A DNA stretch of 64,000 bases from Linderina pennispora (taxonomy: Eukaryota; Kickxellomycota; Kickxellomycetes; Kickxellales; Kickxellaceae), in the NCBI RefSeq assembly GCF_002104995.1, contig NW_024468255.1:62001-126000 (forward strand), read 5' to 3'. Positions 7,851 to 16,133 of the stretch are shown here, piece after piece. The translations under genes and the position numbers were made by a program. The notes under the pieces are model-generated. The model did not search any database. It saw only the letters and a program-made list of their open reading frames with translations, and was not told the origin of the DNA. Every line of letters starts with the position of its first letter. Positions within the stretch are counted from its first letter, which is position 1.

Positions 7851-10394
7851 ATGGCCACGTCGCCAATTCACGCACACAGAATCAGCCGGTCGCCAGCACC
7901 AGCATCGCGGGGGCGGGGGGTCAGCGCAATGACGTTCAATGCACACACAAAAAGCCAGCACATCACGTGCCCGCACCTGGGCAGCAAAACCAAGGCGGTG
8001 GTGGACCGGCTCAAGGTGCTGGTGCCATACGCAAATGTCTGCCGACACCGGCAGGCGCTCCTGCAGGGGCGACGCGGGGCAGCAGCCAGCGGCGGCTCAG
8101 AGAACCGCGAGGCGACGCCGGCGACCGGCTCAGGCGACGGCGACCGGAGCCGCAAGCGGCTGGTGGACGAGATGCCGGCGCCGTCGTGCTTCACGTGCCA
8201 CACGCCGGCCGACCGTCTGCACGCGTGTCTGTCGTGCGACTTTTTTGGGTGCTGGCGGCGCGGGTCGTCGCACATCAAGGAGCATCTGCGGGAGAGCAAC
8301 CACGTGTTCGCCATTGACTTTGCGCGGCTGGAGCTGTTCTGCAACGCCTGCAACGACTACGTATACGACCAGGCGGTGACGGGGTGGCTGCGGGGCGCAT
8401 ACATCCGGTGGTACGCGGCGCTGTGCGATGCGGCCGAGCCCGAGGCCAAGCGGCCACGGATCGTGTCGACGGGCTCGGACCTGTCGCCAGCCCAGGCCAA
8501 GTATCTAAGGGACCACGGGACGGTGGGCCCGTGTGCGGGCGTCCGCGGGCTGCACAACCTGGGGGCCACGTGCTACCTGAGCGTAGTGCTGCAGGCGCTG
8601 CTGCACAATCCGCTGCTGCGCGGGTGGATGCTGAGCGACGGCCACCACCCGAGCAAATGCCGCGTGGGACGCGTTGGCTGGCTGCGGTCACGGGCGCCGG
8701 GTACCGGCGATGCGCAGCCGGTGGCCGCCGATGGCGATGCCGCGTGCATGGCCTGCGAATTGGAGGGGGCGGTGCAGGCGGTCCATGCGCCGGGTGCCCG
8801 GGCCCCGGCCTTTGGGCCGGTGGGGCTGCTGCGTGCTCTGTGGGTGCTGCGTGGCGACCTGGCCGGTTACGGACAGCAGGACGCCCACGAATGCCTGATG
8901 GCCGTGCTGGACGCCCTGCACGTCGGGTTCACTGACAATGTGCTGGCGGCTGGCGAGCTGGAGGGCCGGGACGCGCGGCCATTGGCCAGCCGCCTGGCGC
9001 ATTCGCATGTGACGCCCTGCCCCTGCCTGGTGCATCAGGCGTTTGCGGGCGTCCTACAGAGCACCGTCACCTGCTCTCGCTGCGGCACCACCACCCACGC
9101 CCACGACCCAATGCTGGACATCTCGCTGGACATCCCTGCGCACGTGCCGCGCCGTGAGACGTCGGGCGGGCTGGTGCCGGCACCACCCGTGACCTCCACA
9201 TCCTACCGGCTCACCACGCCGACGTCATTCACAGCCCGAGCCGTAGACGCAGCACTGACCGACGAGCCGCGGCGCCGCACGCAGACGTCAGCGTCGCACG
9301 GGTCGCATCCGGTGGTGACCCTGCAGGACTGCCTGGCGCACTACACGCGGGTGGAGCGGCTGGGCGCCTACCAGTGCGCATCATGCAAGGCGGAGGCGGC
9401 AGCGACCAAGCAGCTGAGTGTCAAGGAGCTGCCGCCGATCCTGGCGTTCCAGCTGAAGCGCTTCGAGCGGACGCGTGCGGCGGCAGCCAAAATCGACACG
9501 TTCGTGCGGCTGCCGCAGCATCTGGACATGACTCCCTATACGGCGGCAGCCGTGGCCGCCCACAGCCTGGCGCTGTCGGGCGTGCGCTCATCCAACGGCA
9601 ACATCGTCAGCAACACCGGCAATGCACTGCCCGATACCCTGGCCGGCATCTCCCTGCATGATCTGGCCAGGCAGCCGCCGGCCGACATGCCCAAGGACAC
9701 GCCGGTGCCCATAGTGGACGGGCCGGGTGGCAGCGCCGCTCTGGGGAAGCGCCGCACCGACGCGACGCATTCGAACCCGGCCTGCCAGTACTCGCTGTTC
9801 TGCGTCATCGACCACTTGGGCCAGATGGACACCGGCCACTACACCGCGTATGCGCAACACCGCGGCCAATGGTACTTGTTCGACGACGCGCATGTTTCGC
9901 GCGCCGACATCCGCGACGTCCTGGCCTTTGCCGACGACCTGCGCGCGCGCCAGGGCCGCACGTCGCGCGGCCGCGCCTACATGGCCTTCTATGCCAAAAC
10001 CGTCCTTGACTACCACGACGGCGCCCAGATCGGCCCCGAGCGCCTGGTCAGCGCCTCCGCCGGCTCCAGCAACACCAGAATCTCTGCCTCCGGCGAGTGG
10101 ATCGAGGATGCAGGCGTGGTGAGGACCCGCGTCAGTGCCTCCGGCGAGGTCAGGGCGGAGAGGCGCGGCAGGAAGAAGGGCTCGGCACAGCCCAAGAAGC
10201 GCGGCCGCCCCAGCAAGGACGTCCTGGTGGCCAAGGGCTCCGTGCAGGGACCGCCCAGTGCCTCCAGCGATTCCGACGGCGAGGCACTGTGGGCGCGCAT
10301 GGAGAAAAGCAAAGGCGAGCTGGTGCCGATGGCCAGCGAGCCTGTGAGGTTCGACCCGCCAAAGAATGACTATGCGAGCGATGTGTCTCTGTAG
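7851..10394 (+). CDS. UBP8: SAGA-type ubiquitin-specific protease (Ubp8/USP22-like)
   Basis: An 847-residue deubiquitinase. Residues about 37-185 form a zinc-finger UBP domain (CPHLGSK, CFTCHTPADRLHACLSC, H/C-rich HIKEH and FCNAC motifs), as in Ubp8/USP22. The USP domain follows, with the Cys box GLHNLGATCYL (catalytic Cys241), QQDAHECL, a Cys-x2-Cys zinc pair (CSRC, later CASC) and the His box GHYTAY (His663) with FDDAHV (Asp678/679). Ubp8 removes ubiquitin from histone H2B within the SAGA co-activator and usually works with Sgf11, Sgf73 and Sus1. Unusually, an extra tail of about 150 residues after the His box contains a basic AT-hook-like KKRGRPSK. The gene is very G+C-rich, which produces long false frames on the other strand. 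An internal ATG (residue 27) is an alternative start. Confidence 0.9.
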   Translation: MATSPIHAHRISRSPAPASRGRGVSAMTFNAHTKSQHITCPHLGSKTKAVVDRLKVLVPYANVCRHRQALLQGRRGAAASGGSENREATPATGSGDGDRSRKRLVDEMPAPSCFTCHTPADRLHACLSCDFFGCWRRGSSHIKEHLRESNHVFAIDFARLELFCNACNDYVYDQAVTGWLRGAYIRWYAALCDAAEPEAKRPRIVSTGSDLSPAQAKYLRDHGTVGPCAGVRGLHNLGATCYLSVVLQALLHNPLLRGWMLSDGHHPSKCRVGRVGWLRSRAPGTGDAQPVAADGDAACMACELEGAVQAVHAPGARAPAFGPVGLLRALWVLRGDLAGYGQQDAHECLMAVLDALHVGFTDNVLAAGELEGRDARPLASRLAHSHVTPCPCLVHQAFAGVLQSTVTCSRCGTTTHAHDPMLDISLDIPAHVPRRETSGGLVPAPPVTSTSYRLTTPTSFTARAVDAALTDEPRRRTQTSASHGSHPVVTLQDCLAHYTRVERLGAYQCASCKAEAAATKQLSVKELPPILAFQLKRFERTRAAAAKIDTFVRLPQHLDMTPYTAAAVAAHSLALSGVRSSNGNIVSNTGNALPDTLAGISLHDLARQPPADMPKDTPVPIVDGPGGSAALGKRRTDATHSNPACQYSLFCVIDHLGQMDTGHYTAYAQHRGQWYLFDDAHVSRADIRDVLAFADDLRARQGRTSRGRAYMAFYAKTVLDYHDGAQIGPERLVSASAGSSNTRISASGEWIEDAGVVRTRVSASGEVRAERRGRKKGSAQPKKRGRPSKDVLVAKGSVQGPPSASSDSDGEALWARMEKSKGELVPMASEPVRFDPPKNDYASDVSL

Positions 10395-10530
10395 GAGTAC
10401 CTTTTTAACCAACTAAAGCTCATCCCCAGCCATGTAGTCGCAGCTGCACCCCGCTGCCCTTTTGGAGATGCATGTCTAGCGATGAAGTGACAGCTACCTT
10501 GTTATAGCTAAAGCGGCTTCTAACAAGAAA

Positions 10531-11451
10531 CTACTTGTTCCAATACTTCCTTCGTATGCGCTCTGGCTTCACCTCCTCCGCCACGACCACATAGTCGTAA
10601 ATGCCGCGGGCAGCCACACCACCAATAAACGGGCCCACCAGCGGCACATAAAAGTAGTAATTATGCGCCGTGAAAACATCTTTCCACCCGGCAGCCCAAA
10701 TAAACAGCCGTGGCCCCAGGTCCCTGGCCGGATTCATCGCCACCACCGCAACATACTGGGTGCCGGAAAGAATAGTTGCTGCAAAGAACAAGCCCGCAAG
10801 AATGGCGCCCGTGCTCGCGCTCAGAGTCATGCGCTTATCGGCGATAAAGAAGACAAAATACAAAAGACTGAACGAATATACGATTTCGTTGAACACAAGA
10901 TTGCCATTCCCGTACACACCCGGCTCCGTGGGCTGAATAATAAATATCCCGGCCGTCGCCCGCTCCCCCACCGTCAGCCTGCTGAACCTGTCCCAGATCG
11001 GATAATACAACAGCCAGGTGAAAAATGCCGCCAGAAAGCCGCCCAGAACCTGCGCCAGCACCATCCCGGGCACACGGCGCCACGGGAAATGCCCAAATAC
11101 CGCCAGACTGAATGTCAGGGCTGGGTTCAAATGCGCGCCAGACACCCCCATCGACATCACTATGCCGCCGATTAGCGCGCACCCCCAGCCCACCGCTATC
11201 GTCAGGTCGTGGGCATCCGGCTGGGTGGCCGCCCGGAACACCACCGTGGCGTTTATCGACAACCCTATCATCATGAATATTGTCATGGCCAGGAATTCAG
11301 CTATTTCGCCATTGTAGTCGTATAGCAGACGCGGCACCAGCTTATCTGGCCGCAAGCGCGTCTCTGTGTCCTTCATGCATTGCTCCGGATCACCACTGGG
11401 TAAGGCAAGAGCTACGGCTAGGACTGGATTGTTTCTTCTAGCGCATACCAT
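10531..11451 (-). CDS. aquaglyceroporin (MIP family)
   Basis: A 306-residue membrane channel with six hydrophobic helices and both half-helix motifs: HLNPAL (Asn109-Ala111) and MNPARD (Asn240-Asp244). The Asp after NPAR is the hallmark of glycerol-conducting members, so this is a glycerol facilitator rather than a strict water channel. It should sit in the plasma membrane and move glycerol and other small polyols, as Fps1 does in yeast. It lacks the long regulatory tails of Fps1. The ATG at 11451 gives a 45-residue N-terminal tail; Met26 (MKDTETR) is a credible alternative start. Confidence 0.92.
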   Translation of the reverse strand: MVCARRNNPVLAVALALPSGDPEQCMKDTETRLRPDKLVPRLLYDYNGEIAEFLAMTIFMMIGLSINATVVFRAATQPDAHDLTIAVGWGCALIGGIVMSMGVSGAHLNPALTFSLAVFGHFPWRRVPGMVLAQVLGGFLAAFFTWLLYYPIWDRFSRLTVGERATAGIFIIQPTEPGVYGNGNLVFNEIVYSFSLLYFVFFIADKRMTLSASTGAILAGLFFAATILSGTQYVAVVAMNPARDLGPRLFIWAAGWKDVFTAHNYYFYVPLVGPFIGGVAARGIYDYVVVAEEVKPERIRRKYWNK

Positions 11452-11936
11452 TCTAGAGTGCGAATAAAATTAACTGACTAGTTGCTTGCTTTTTTTGGAA
11501 AAGCATAAATGCCGTGGTGGATTTAGGAGGGAAAAGTGCCCCTGTGGTCAATGTTTACAGGCGATATATGCAATGTGGCGAAAAATAAAAGTGCTCCGCC
11601 CACTGTATGTGGCATTGGTGTTTTATTGATGTGGCGGCCAGACTAATGTAGCCGTATATTGACCTGAGTGCTGGCCGAAGGTCTCAAGCATGTATGTCTA
11701 CGGGTAGTGGGAGCTGAACTCTGAGCTGCCCAAAAACGCTCTATCCTTCGAGTGACCGTTCAATGACACGCAGCTGAATTGTAGGGAGGTGCTGTATAAA
11801 ACAAAATGAAGACCTCTAAAGATGGGGCATATGTCCCGGCCAATACAACTGCGCCGAGCGTGGGTCGCCATCGTTTACCCTTCGCAAAGGCGCATAATTC
11901 ATTTGATATTTCAGGACGCCCCTGCTGTAGTATGTA

Positions 11937-11945
11937 TATTTTTAG
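11937..11945 (+). promoter_or_regulatory. TATTTTTAG site, 559 bp before the GH24-1 start
   Basis: An exact copy of the nine-base core found upstream of the other clustered hydrolase genes. The base before it is A rather than C/T, so it misses the strict MEF2/Rlm1 consensus by extent only. Confidence 0.35.
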
Positions 11946-12094
11946 CCATAGCAGGGCCTCCTGAAGCCCACCTGGGGCAGAGCCTGGACTCTTCGAGCTC
12001 AGGTTATCAAATACTCGTCGCCCTCCATGCACCTGAAATTGCGCCAAGGCAGCCAGCTAAGAAGAGCATAAACAAAGCTGCCAGGCCCCCGGTG

Positions 12095-12103
12095 TATTTT
12101 TAG
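12095..12103 (+). promoter_or_regulatory. TATTTTTAG site, about 400 bp before the GH24-1 start
   Basis: An exact nine-base core in the same promoter as the site at 12251. Confidence 0.35.
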
Positions 12104-12250
12104 CATCGCCGGTCTTTTGCTCATGTCTGCTTTGAGCTACGCCTTAGCGATAGTAGAAATAATTGCTTTTGATCTGCTTACATATGCATTGATACGTGAG
12201 CAAACGCATGTGCTATGTGCTGATCTTCTTAAGGCAAACAAGTAGGTGGG

Positions 12251-12260
12251 CTAAAAATAG
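12251..12260. promoter_or_regulatory. palindromic MEF2/Rlm1-type site
   Basis: CTAAAAATAG matches CTA(A/T)4TAG exactly, the recognition pattern of MEF2-class MADS-box factors such as yeast Rlm1. It lies 244 bp before the GH24-1 ATG. Confidence 0.5.
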
Positions 12261-12379
12261 CACGGACCGTCTGCCATGATTTTTTCTGAAAATACCTCAA
12301 ATTTTGGACTAAAAAATGCACCTAGTGCTTTTGCATGATATTACTACACGTCAGTGATGAGGTGGTCGCTGAATGCACA

Positions 12380-12388
12380 TATAAAAGG
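12380..12388 (+). promoter_or_regulatory. TATA box of GH24-1
   Basis: TATAAAAGG, 124 bp before the ATG at 12504. The same TATA(A/T)AAG(G) form recurs before the other hydrolase genes. Confidence 0.65.
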
Positions 12389-12503
12389 ACATTGGAATCT
12401 TCCGCCGAAAGATGGAAAAGCATCAACAACTCCAATTCCAACCAAAAACATCGCCTTCACCCCCAGCAACCCCCCACTCAAGCAAACACTTTTTTTCACA
12501 GCC

Positions 12504-13346
12504 ATGAAGATCACAGCCATCTCCGCTATTGCCCTCGCCACCCTCTCCCAGCTCGTGTCCGGATACACCATCAACGGAGACAGCGTCAACTGCCGCTCTG
12601 GTCCTGGCACCAGCAACGGCGTTGTCCGCACGTACAGCCGCGGTGACGATGTCACTCTCTCCTGCCAAACCGAAGGTGAGACAGTCAAGGGCGACTCGCT
12701 ATGGGGCAAGACCCAAGACGGCTGCTATGTCGCCGATTACTATGTCCAGACTGGAACTAGCAGCTATGTTGTTGGCAAGTGCGGTGCCTCTGGTGGCGAC
12801 TCGGGTGACTCGGGCAACTCGGGCAGCTCGGGCAACACTGGTGGCAGTGGATTCTGCAAGGCCCTGAACGCCGCCTCAATCAGCCTGATCAAGGAATTCG
12901 AGGGCTTCGTTCCGAGCCCCTCGCCCGACCCCATCGGCCTGCCCACTGTCGGCTACGGCCACCTGTGCCAAAGCAAGGGCTGTGGCGAAGTCTCCTACGG
13001 CTTCCCCTTGAGCGAGTCCTCGGCCGAGGCCCTGCTGAAGAACGACACGCCTAAATATTCGACGTGCCTCGGCGAGATGCTCAAGGGCTCGGTTACTCTC
13101 AACGACAACCAGTGGGGCGCACTGACTTCGTGGGTGTTCAATGTTGGCTGCGGCAATGCCAAGTCGTCGACGCTGGTGTCGCGGCTGAATGCCGGCGAGA
13201 GCCCGAACGATGTGGCCTCCGCCGAGCTGCCGCAGTGGCGCCTGGCCGGTGGCCGCGTGTTCGACGGGCTTGTCCGCCGTCGTGCCGCCGAGGTCAAGCT
13301 GTTCACCACGCCTTCGTCGAGCCAGGCCTTCCCTAGCTGCCAGTAA
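12504..13346 (+). CDS. secreted SH3b-like plus GH24 muramidase 1 (phage-type lysozyme)
   Basis: A 280-residue secreted protein. Residues 1-20 are a signal peptide (LVSG, then Tyr). Residues 21-93 form an SH3b-like module with cysteines at 30, 54, 74 and 93, followed by a Gly/Ser/Asp linker (94-117). Residues 118-280 are a GH24 (T4-type) lysozyme domain with candidate catalytic Glu133 (EFEGF), Asp142 (SPDPIG) and Thr148 (PTVGYGH), the Glu-Asp-Thr triad of the family, plus NQWGALTSWVFNVG. It should cut the glycan chain of bacterial peptidoglycan. The start was set at the ATG beginning the signal peptide; the frame is open 50 codons further upstream. The closest relative in the window is the gene at 25488. 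The phage-like domain in a fungal setting suggests ancient transfer from bacteria or phage. Confidence 0.93.
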   Translation: MKITAISAIALATLSQLVSGYTINGDSVNCRSGPGTSNGVVRTYSRGDDVTLSCQTEGETVKGDSLWGKTQDGCYVADYYVQTGTSSYVVGKCGASGGDSGDSGNSGSSGNTGGSGFCKALNAASISLIKEFEGFVPSPSPDPIGLPTVGYGHLCQSKGCGEVSYGFPLSESSAEALLKNDTPKYSTCLGEMLKGSVTLNDNQWGALTSWVFNVGCGNAKSSTLVSRLNAGESPNDVASAELPQWRLAGGRVFDGLVRRRAAEVKLFTTPSSSQAFPSCQ

Positions 13347-14913
13347 ATTCTCGGGCTCATCATACCAACCTGTAAAAACTGCCCGTTTTTCAAATGGACC
13401 AAAAAGCGATAGCGTCCATACCACAAAAGTAGCCCATTCTCCTCTTTCTCGTAAATAGCATCTCTTTCAAATAGTCAAGCACATTCGTCTGCACAGGAAT
13501 GCGATAGAGCTGGGAATTCTCGGCGACACAAAACAGGAGAGACTCTGGAATGCATGTGGCTTCCACAGGCCCCTCCTTGACTATACGCTTGCGGGTTTGG
13601 AGTCTGGATGGATGTCGGAGATGGGGGAGTGGATGTCAATGCAGCCAGCAGGCTTGTGCTTTCTATGTGGTGCTGTCATGCACCCAGGACGTGCGCCACT
13701 GAGTTGCCACCACCTACCCCTGCCAGTATGTATAGTATCGAAACGTGCACAAGGAGAGGGGATGGGAAGGAACTGATATTGCGAAAAATGTATTTGGACG
13801 GCCTGGTCAATCCTCCGCAGAACGCCGCATATTGTATTCGCATCATGTACGATTTATTGCTCCAGGCAGCGGCGTGCATTCCTCTGGAAAAAACAACATC
13901 TCCCCTATGATGTGCCATTCGCATCTCAGTTGCAGTGACAAAGACCGGGAAGGGAAAAGGGTGAACTTTCCTGTAGCCGTCCTTGGCCCATTGTTTACTT
14001 TTGTTGAGCCATTGGTAATACAGCCGATGGTTGCTGCTGCCATTGGTCGTGCACCCCAGCTGGCTAGTGCGGATGTTGTTGGCATGCACGAGATCGATTA
14101 GCAACCAACACTCCTTTGCTAGCTGCGTCAGAAACAAAACATGGAACCTGGCGGCAGCAGAACTGACTCAGTCCCGCCAGCAGTGCAACTCCGTACAGGC
14201 CTAGGGGGCGTGATATGTATGCCGTACATAAACATGCATCTCCGCTGCAGAGCAACAGCCGAGGTCTTTGTGGCGATTGGCCATCTACAAAGAACGACGT
14301 GATCAAGTGGCGACAAGTAAAAAAACGAGTGGCATTCGTGGTTCGCGCTGCAAAAAGCCCGGCTGGCCAGCGGGTGGGAGAATTCTCAAGAGAAAAACGC
14401 AGCCTTGAGAGGAAAGCCGGTGCTTACAGGTGCGCGAGGGGGATACTCAGGAAGGAAGGCATTTAGAGGGGTTGATCCAGGCATGGATTTGCCAGCCGAC
14501 CCATTCAAATTGCACCCACTTTTTTTTGCCTCACAGTCGATAAAGTTTGAACAGGTGAGCGGCGTTCGCGATTGAAAAAAGGCGGTTCGCGGTTGCTCAA
14601 TTTCGAACCCTTAGGATTCTCTTTTGACCAAGGATGGCAGAGCGCCTGCTCTTATTTTACATGTTACTCCAGACAATTGCGAACGTGAGGATCTGCCCCC
14701 TCTGAGGCGAGTGAAAAGACTTGCCGCCTTTTGCTGGACCATCCCGCGTAGTTCAGTGCCTTTCTTAAATGGCACGGAAACGGCATGGCTCCCCCGTTCT
14801 CGCTCCTTACAACGACCCCAATTGTCTACAGCTTTCCTCCAAACTTTTTGTTTCTACAGTAACCCAATAATCCCTTCCTCGTCTAATCCTTTCCTGTTAT
14901 ATACACATACATC
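13347..14913. other. long intergenic region between GH24-1 and a 7TM receptor gene
   Basis: No coding sequence supported; the short frames here do not resemble any family. A run of T near 14520 and a pyrimidine-rich stretch at 14820-14910 precede the receptor ATG. Confidence 0.4.
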
Positions 14914-16044
14914 ATGAGCGCTATACTACCGGCATACTTTGCCGAGCTTGCTCTCCCCCAACGCCGCGATCTGTCAAACAACTCGACGGCCCCGGTCGTT
15001 CCGCCCAAAGAGTTCCACGGTCTGCTCGGTGACTGGGCCGTAGTGTGCCATGGCCTGAACATCTGCTCAGTCGTCTGCTGCATTATTGTGCTCCTGTCGA
15101 GCACGGTGTTTGTCATCAAGAACCGAAACCTGCTGAGCCGGCCTTCTCTGCGTCTATCGACATCTATCGCTGTCTGTGACCTGATTTACTCGGTTTCGCA
15201 GCTCTTCGTTTTCAACAACGAGTACATGTCTAGCCGTAACGAACTAACTGTGCGCGCAATGCTGTGGATTATGGCGGGGGCGTCGGTCACATTTGTGCTT
15301 CTGTCGACGTGCATGGGGATTCAGCTGCTGCTGACAGTGCTTACGCGCAAGTCCCGGTATGCGTACAGAATTCAGCCGTACTACGAGGTCGCGAGCTTCT
15401 TTATCGGGTTCTTTGTTACCCACCCGTACATGTACCTGTTCACCAAGGTTGCATGGCTGCCGACTGCGCAGTCGTTCCACATCCGTGCGCCCATGCACGT
15501 CTTTTTCCGCAACCTGTGGCTTATGCAGTGGTCCTGGATTACACTCGGCGTCATCTTCCTCTTCTTCATTGCCCTGTTCACATATCTCAAGATGTCGCAG
15601 GTGTGGAAGGTCACCCGGGACACATTTGCTGCGCCTGAGAAGCTCGACCTGCTCGATGATGACACCATCAGCTCGATGACCGAAGAGCGCAAGCGCTATA
15701 TTCGCTCGGTCACCCTGCGCGTCACTTTCTACCCGCTCATCCCTGTCATCACTCAGACATGGCTGGTGGCAAACGCCATGATGCTGCTACCGCCCTTCTG
15801 GCTCTTTGTCATGTGCTACCTGATGCCATCGATCCAGGGCGTCCTCAACTTTTTGGTGTACATCATGAACCCGGCTCTGGATATCTACAGGAAGGCGTTC
15901 GTTGCCTGGATTACTGGTCGCCGCGAGAAGCAGGAGAAGGAGTATGGTCGGCTCAACCGCCACCAGTCGTCAGCCGAGCTCAACGATGATGACAACGCAT
16001 TCAAGTCAGTGAGGTCAAAGATGAGCGTCGAGACCACTGTCTAA
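14914..16044 (+). CDS. seven-transmembrane receptor, family A of this window
   Basis: A 376-residue membrane protein with seven hydrophobic segments between about 45 and 335. Conserved with the protein at 59395 are GDWAVVCHG before TM1, RPSLRLSTSIAVCD in TM2, YYEVASFFIGFFVTHPYMYL in TM4, and ERKRYIRSV at the start of TM6 followed by YPLIPVITQ. This layout, with basic residues leading into a Pro-rich TM6, recalls cAMP-receptor/Git3-type fungal GPCRs, but the match is weak and the ligand unknown. The C-terminal tail (about 335-376) is charged and Ser-rich, fitting regulation by phosphorylation. It probably signals from the plasma membrane through a G protein. Confidence 0.8.
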   Translation: MSAILPAYFAELALPQRRDLSNNSTAPVVPPKEFHGLLGDWAVVCHGLNICSVVCCIIVLLSSTVFVIKNRNLLSRPSLRLSTSIAVCDLIYSVSQLFVFNNEYMSSRNELTVRAMLWIMAGASVTFVLLSTCMGIQLLLTVLTRKSRYAYRIQPYYEVASFFIGFFVTHPYMYLFTKVAWLPTAQSFHIRAPMHVFFRNLWLMQWSWITLGVIFLFFIALFTYLKMSQVWKVTRDTFAAPEKLDLLDDDTISSMTEERKRYIRSVTLRVTFYPLIPVITQTWLVANAMMLLPPFWLFVMCYLMPSIQGVLNFLVYIMNPALDIYRKAFVAWITGRREKQEKEYGRLNRHQSSAELNDDDNAFKSVRSKMSVETTV

Positions 16045-16133
16045 ACAAAAAAAAACACCCCTGATATCTGGAAAACTTTTTCGTAGTTTGCTTTGTAAGT
16101 AGTTTGAAAAATCGTGAATTGCACAGAATGAAT

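Larger units (their letters stand above)
11452..12503. other. promoter region of GH24 muramidase 1
   Basis: About 1 kb without a gene. It carries three TATTTTTAG-type sites and a TATA box, listed separately. Confidence 0.5.

Noticed and set aside
9588-10412. Minus-strand frame of 274 codons opposite UBP8
   Set aside because: The USP gene is G+C-rich, which keeps antisense frames open. The plus-strand USP motifs (Cys and His boxes) are decisive.
14575-14635. tRNA-like TTCGAACCC sequence
   Set aside because: The T-arm-like sequence has no matching acceptor, D arm or anticodon arm around it.
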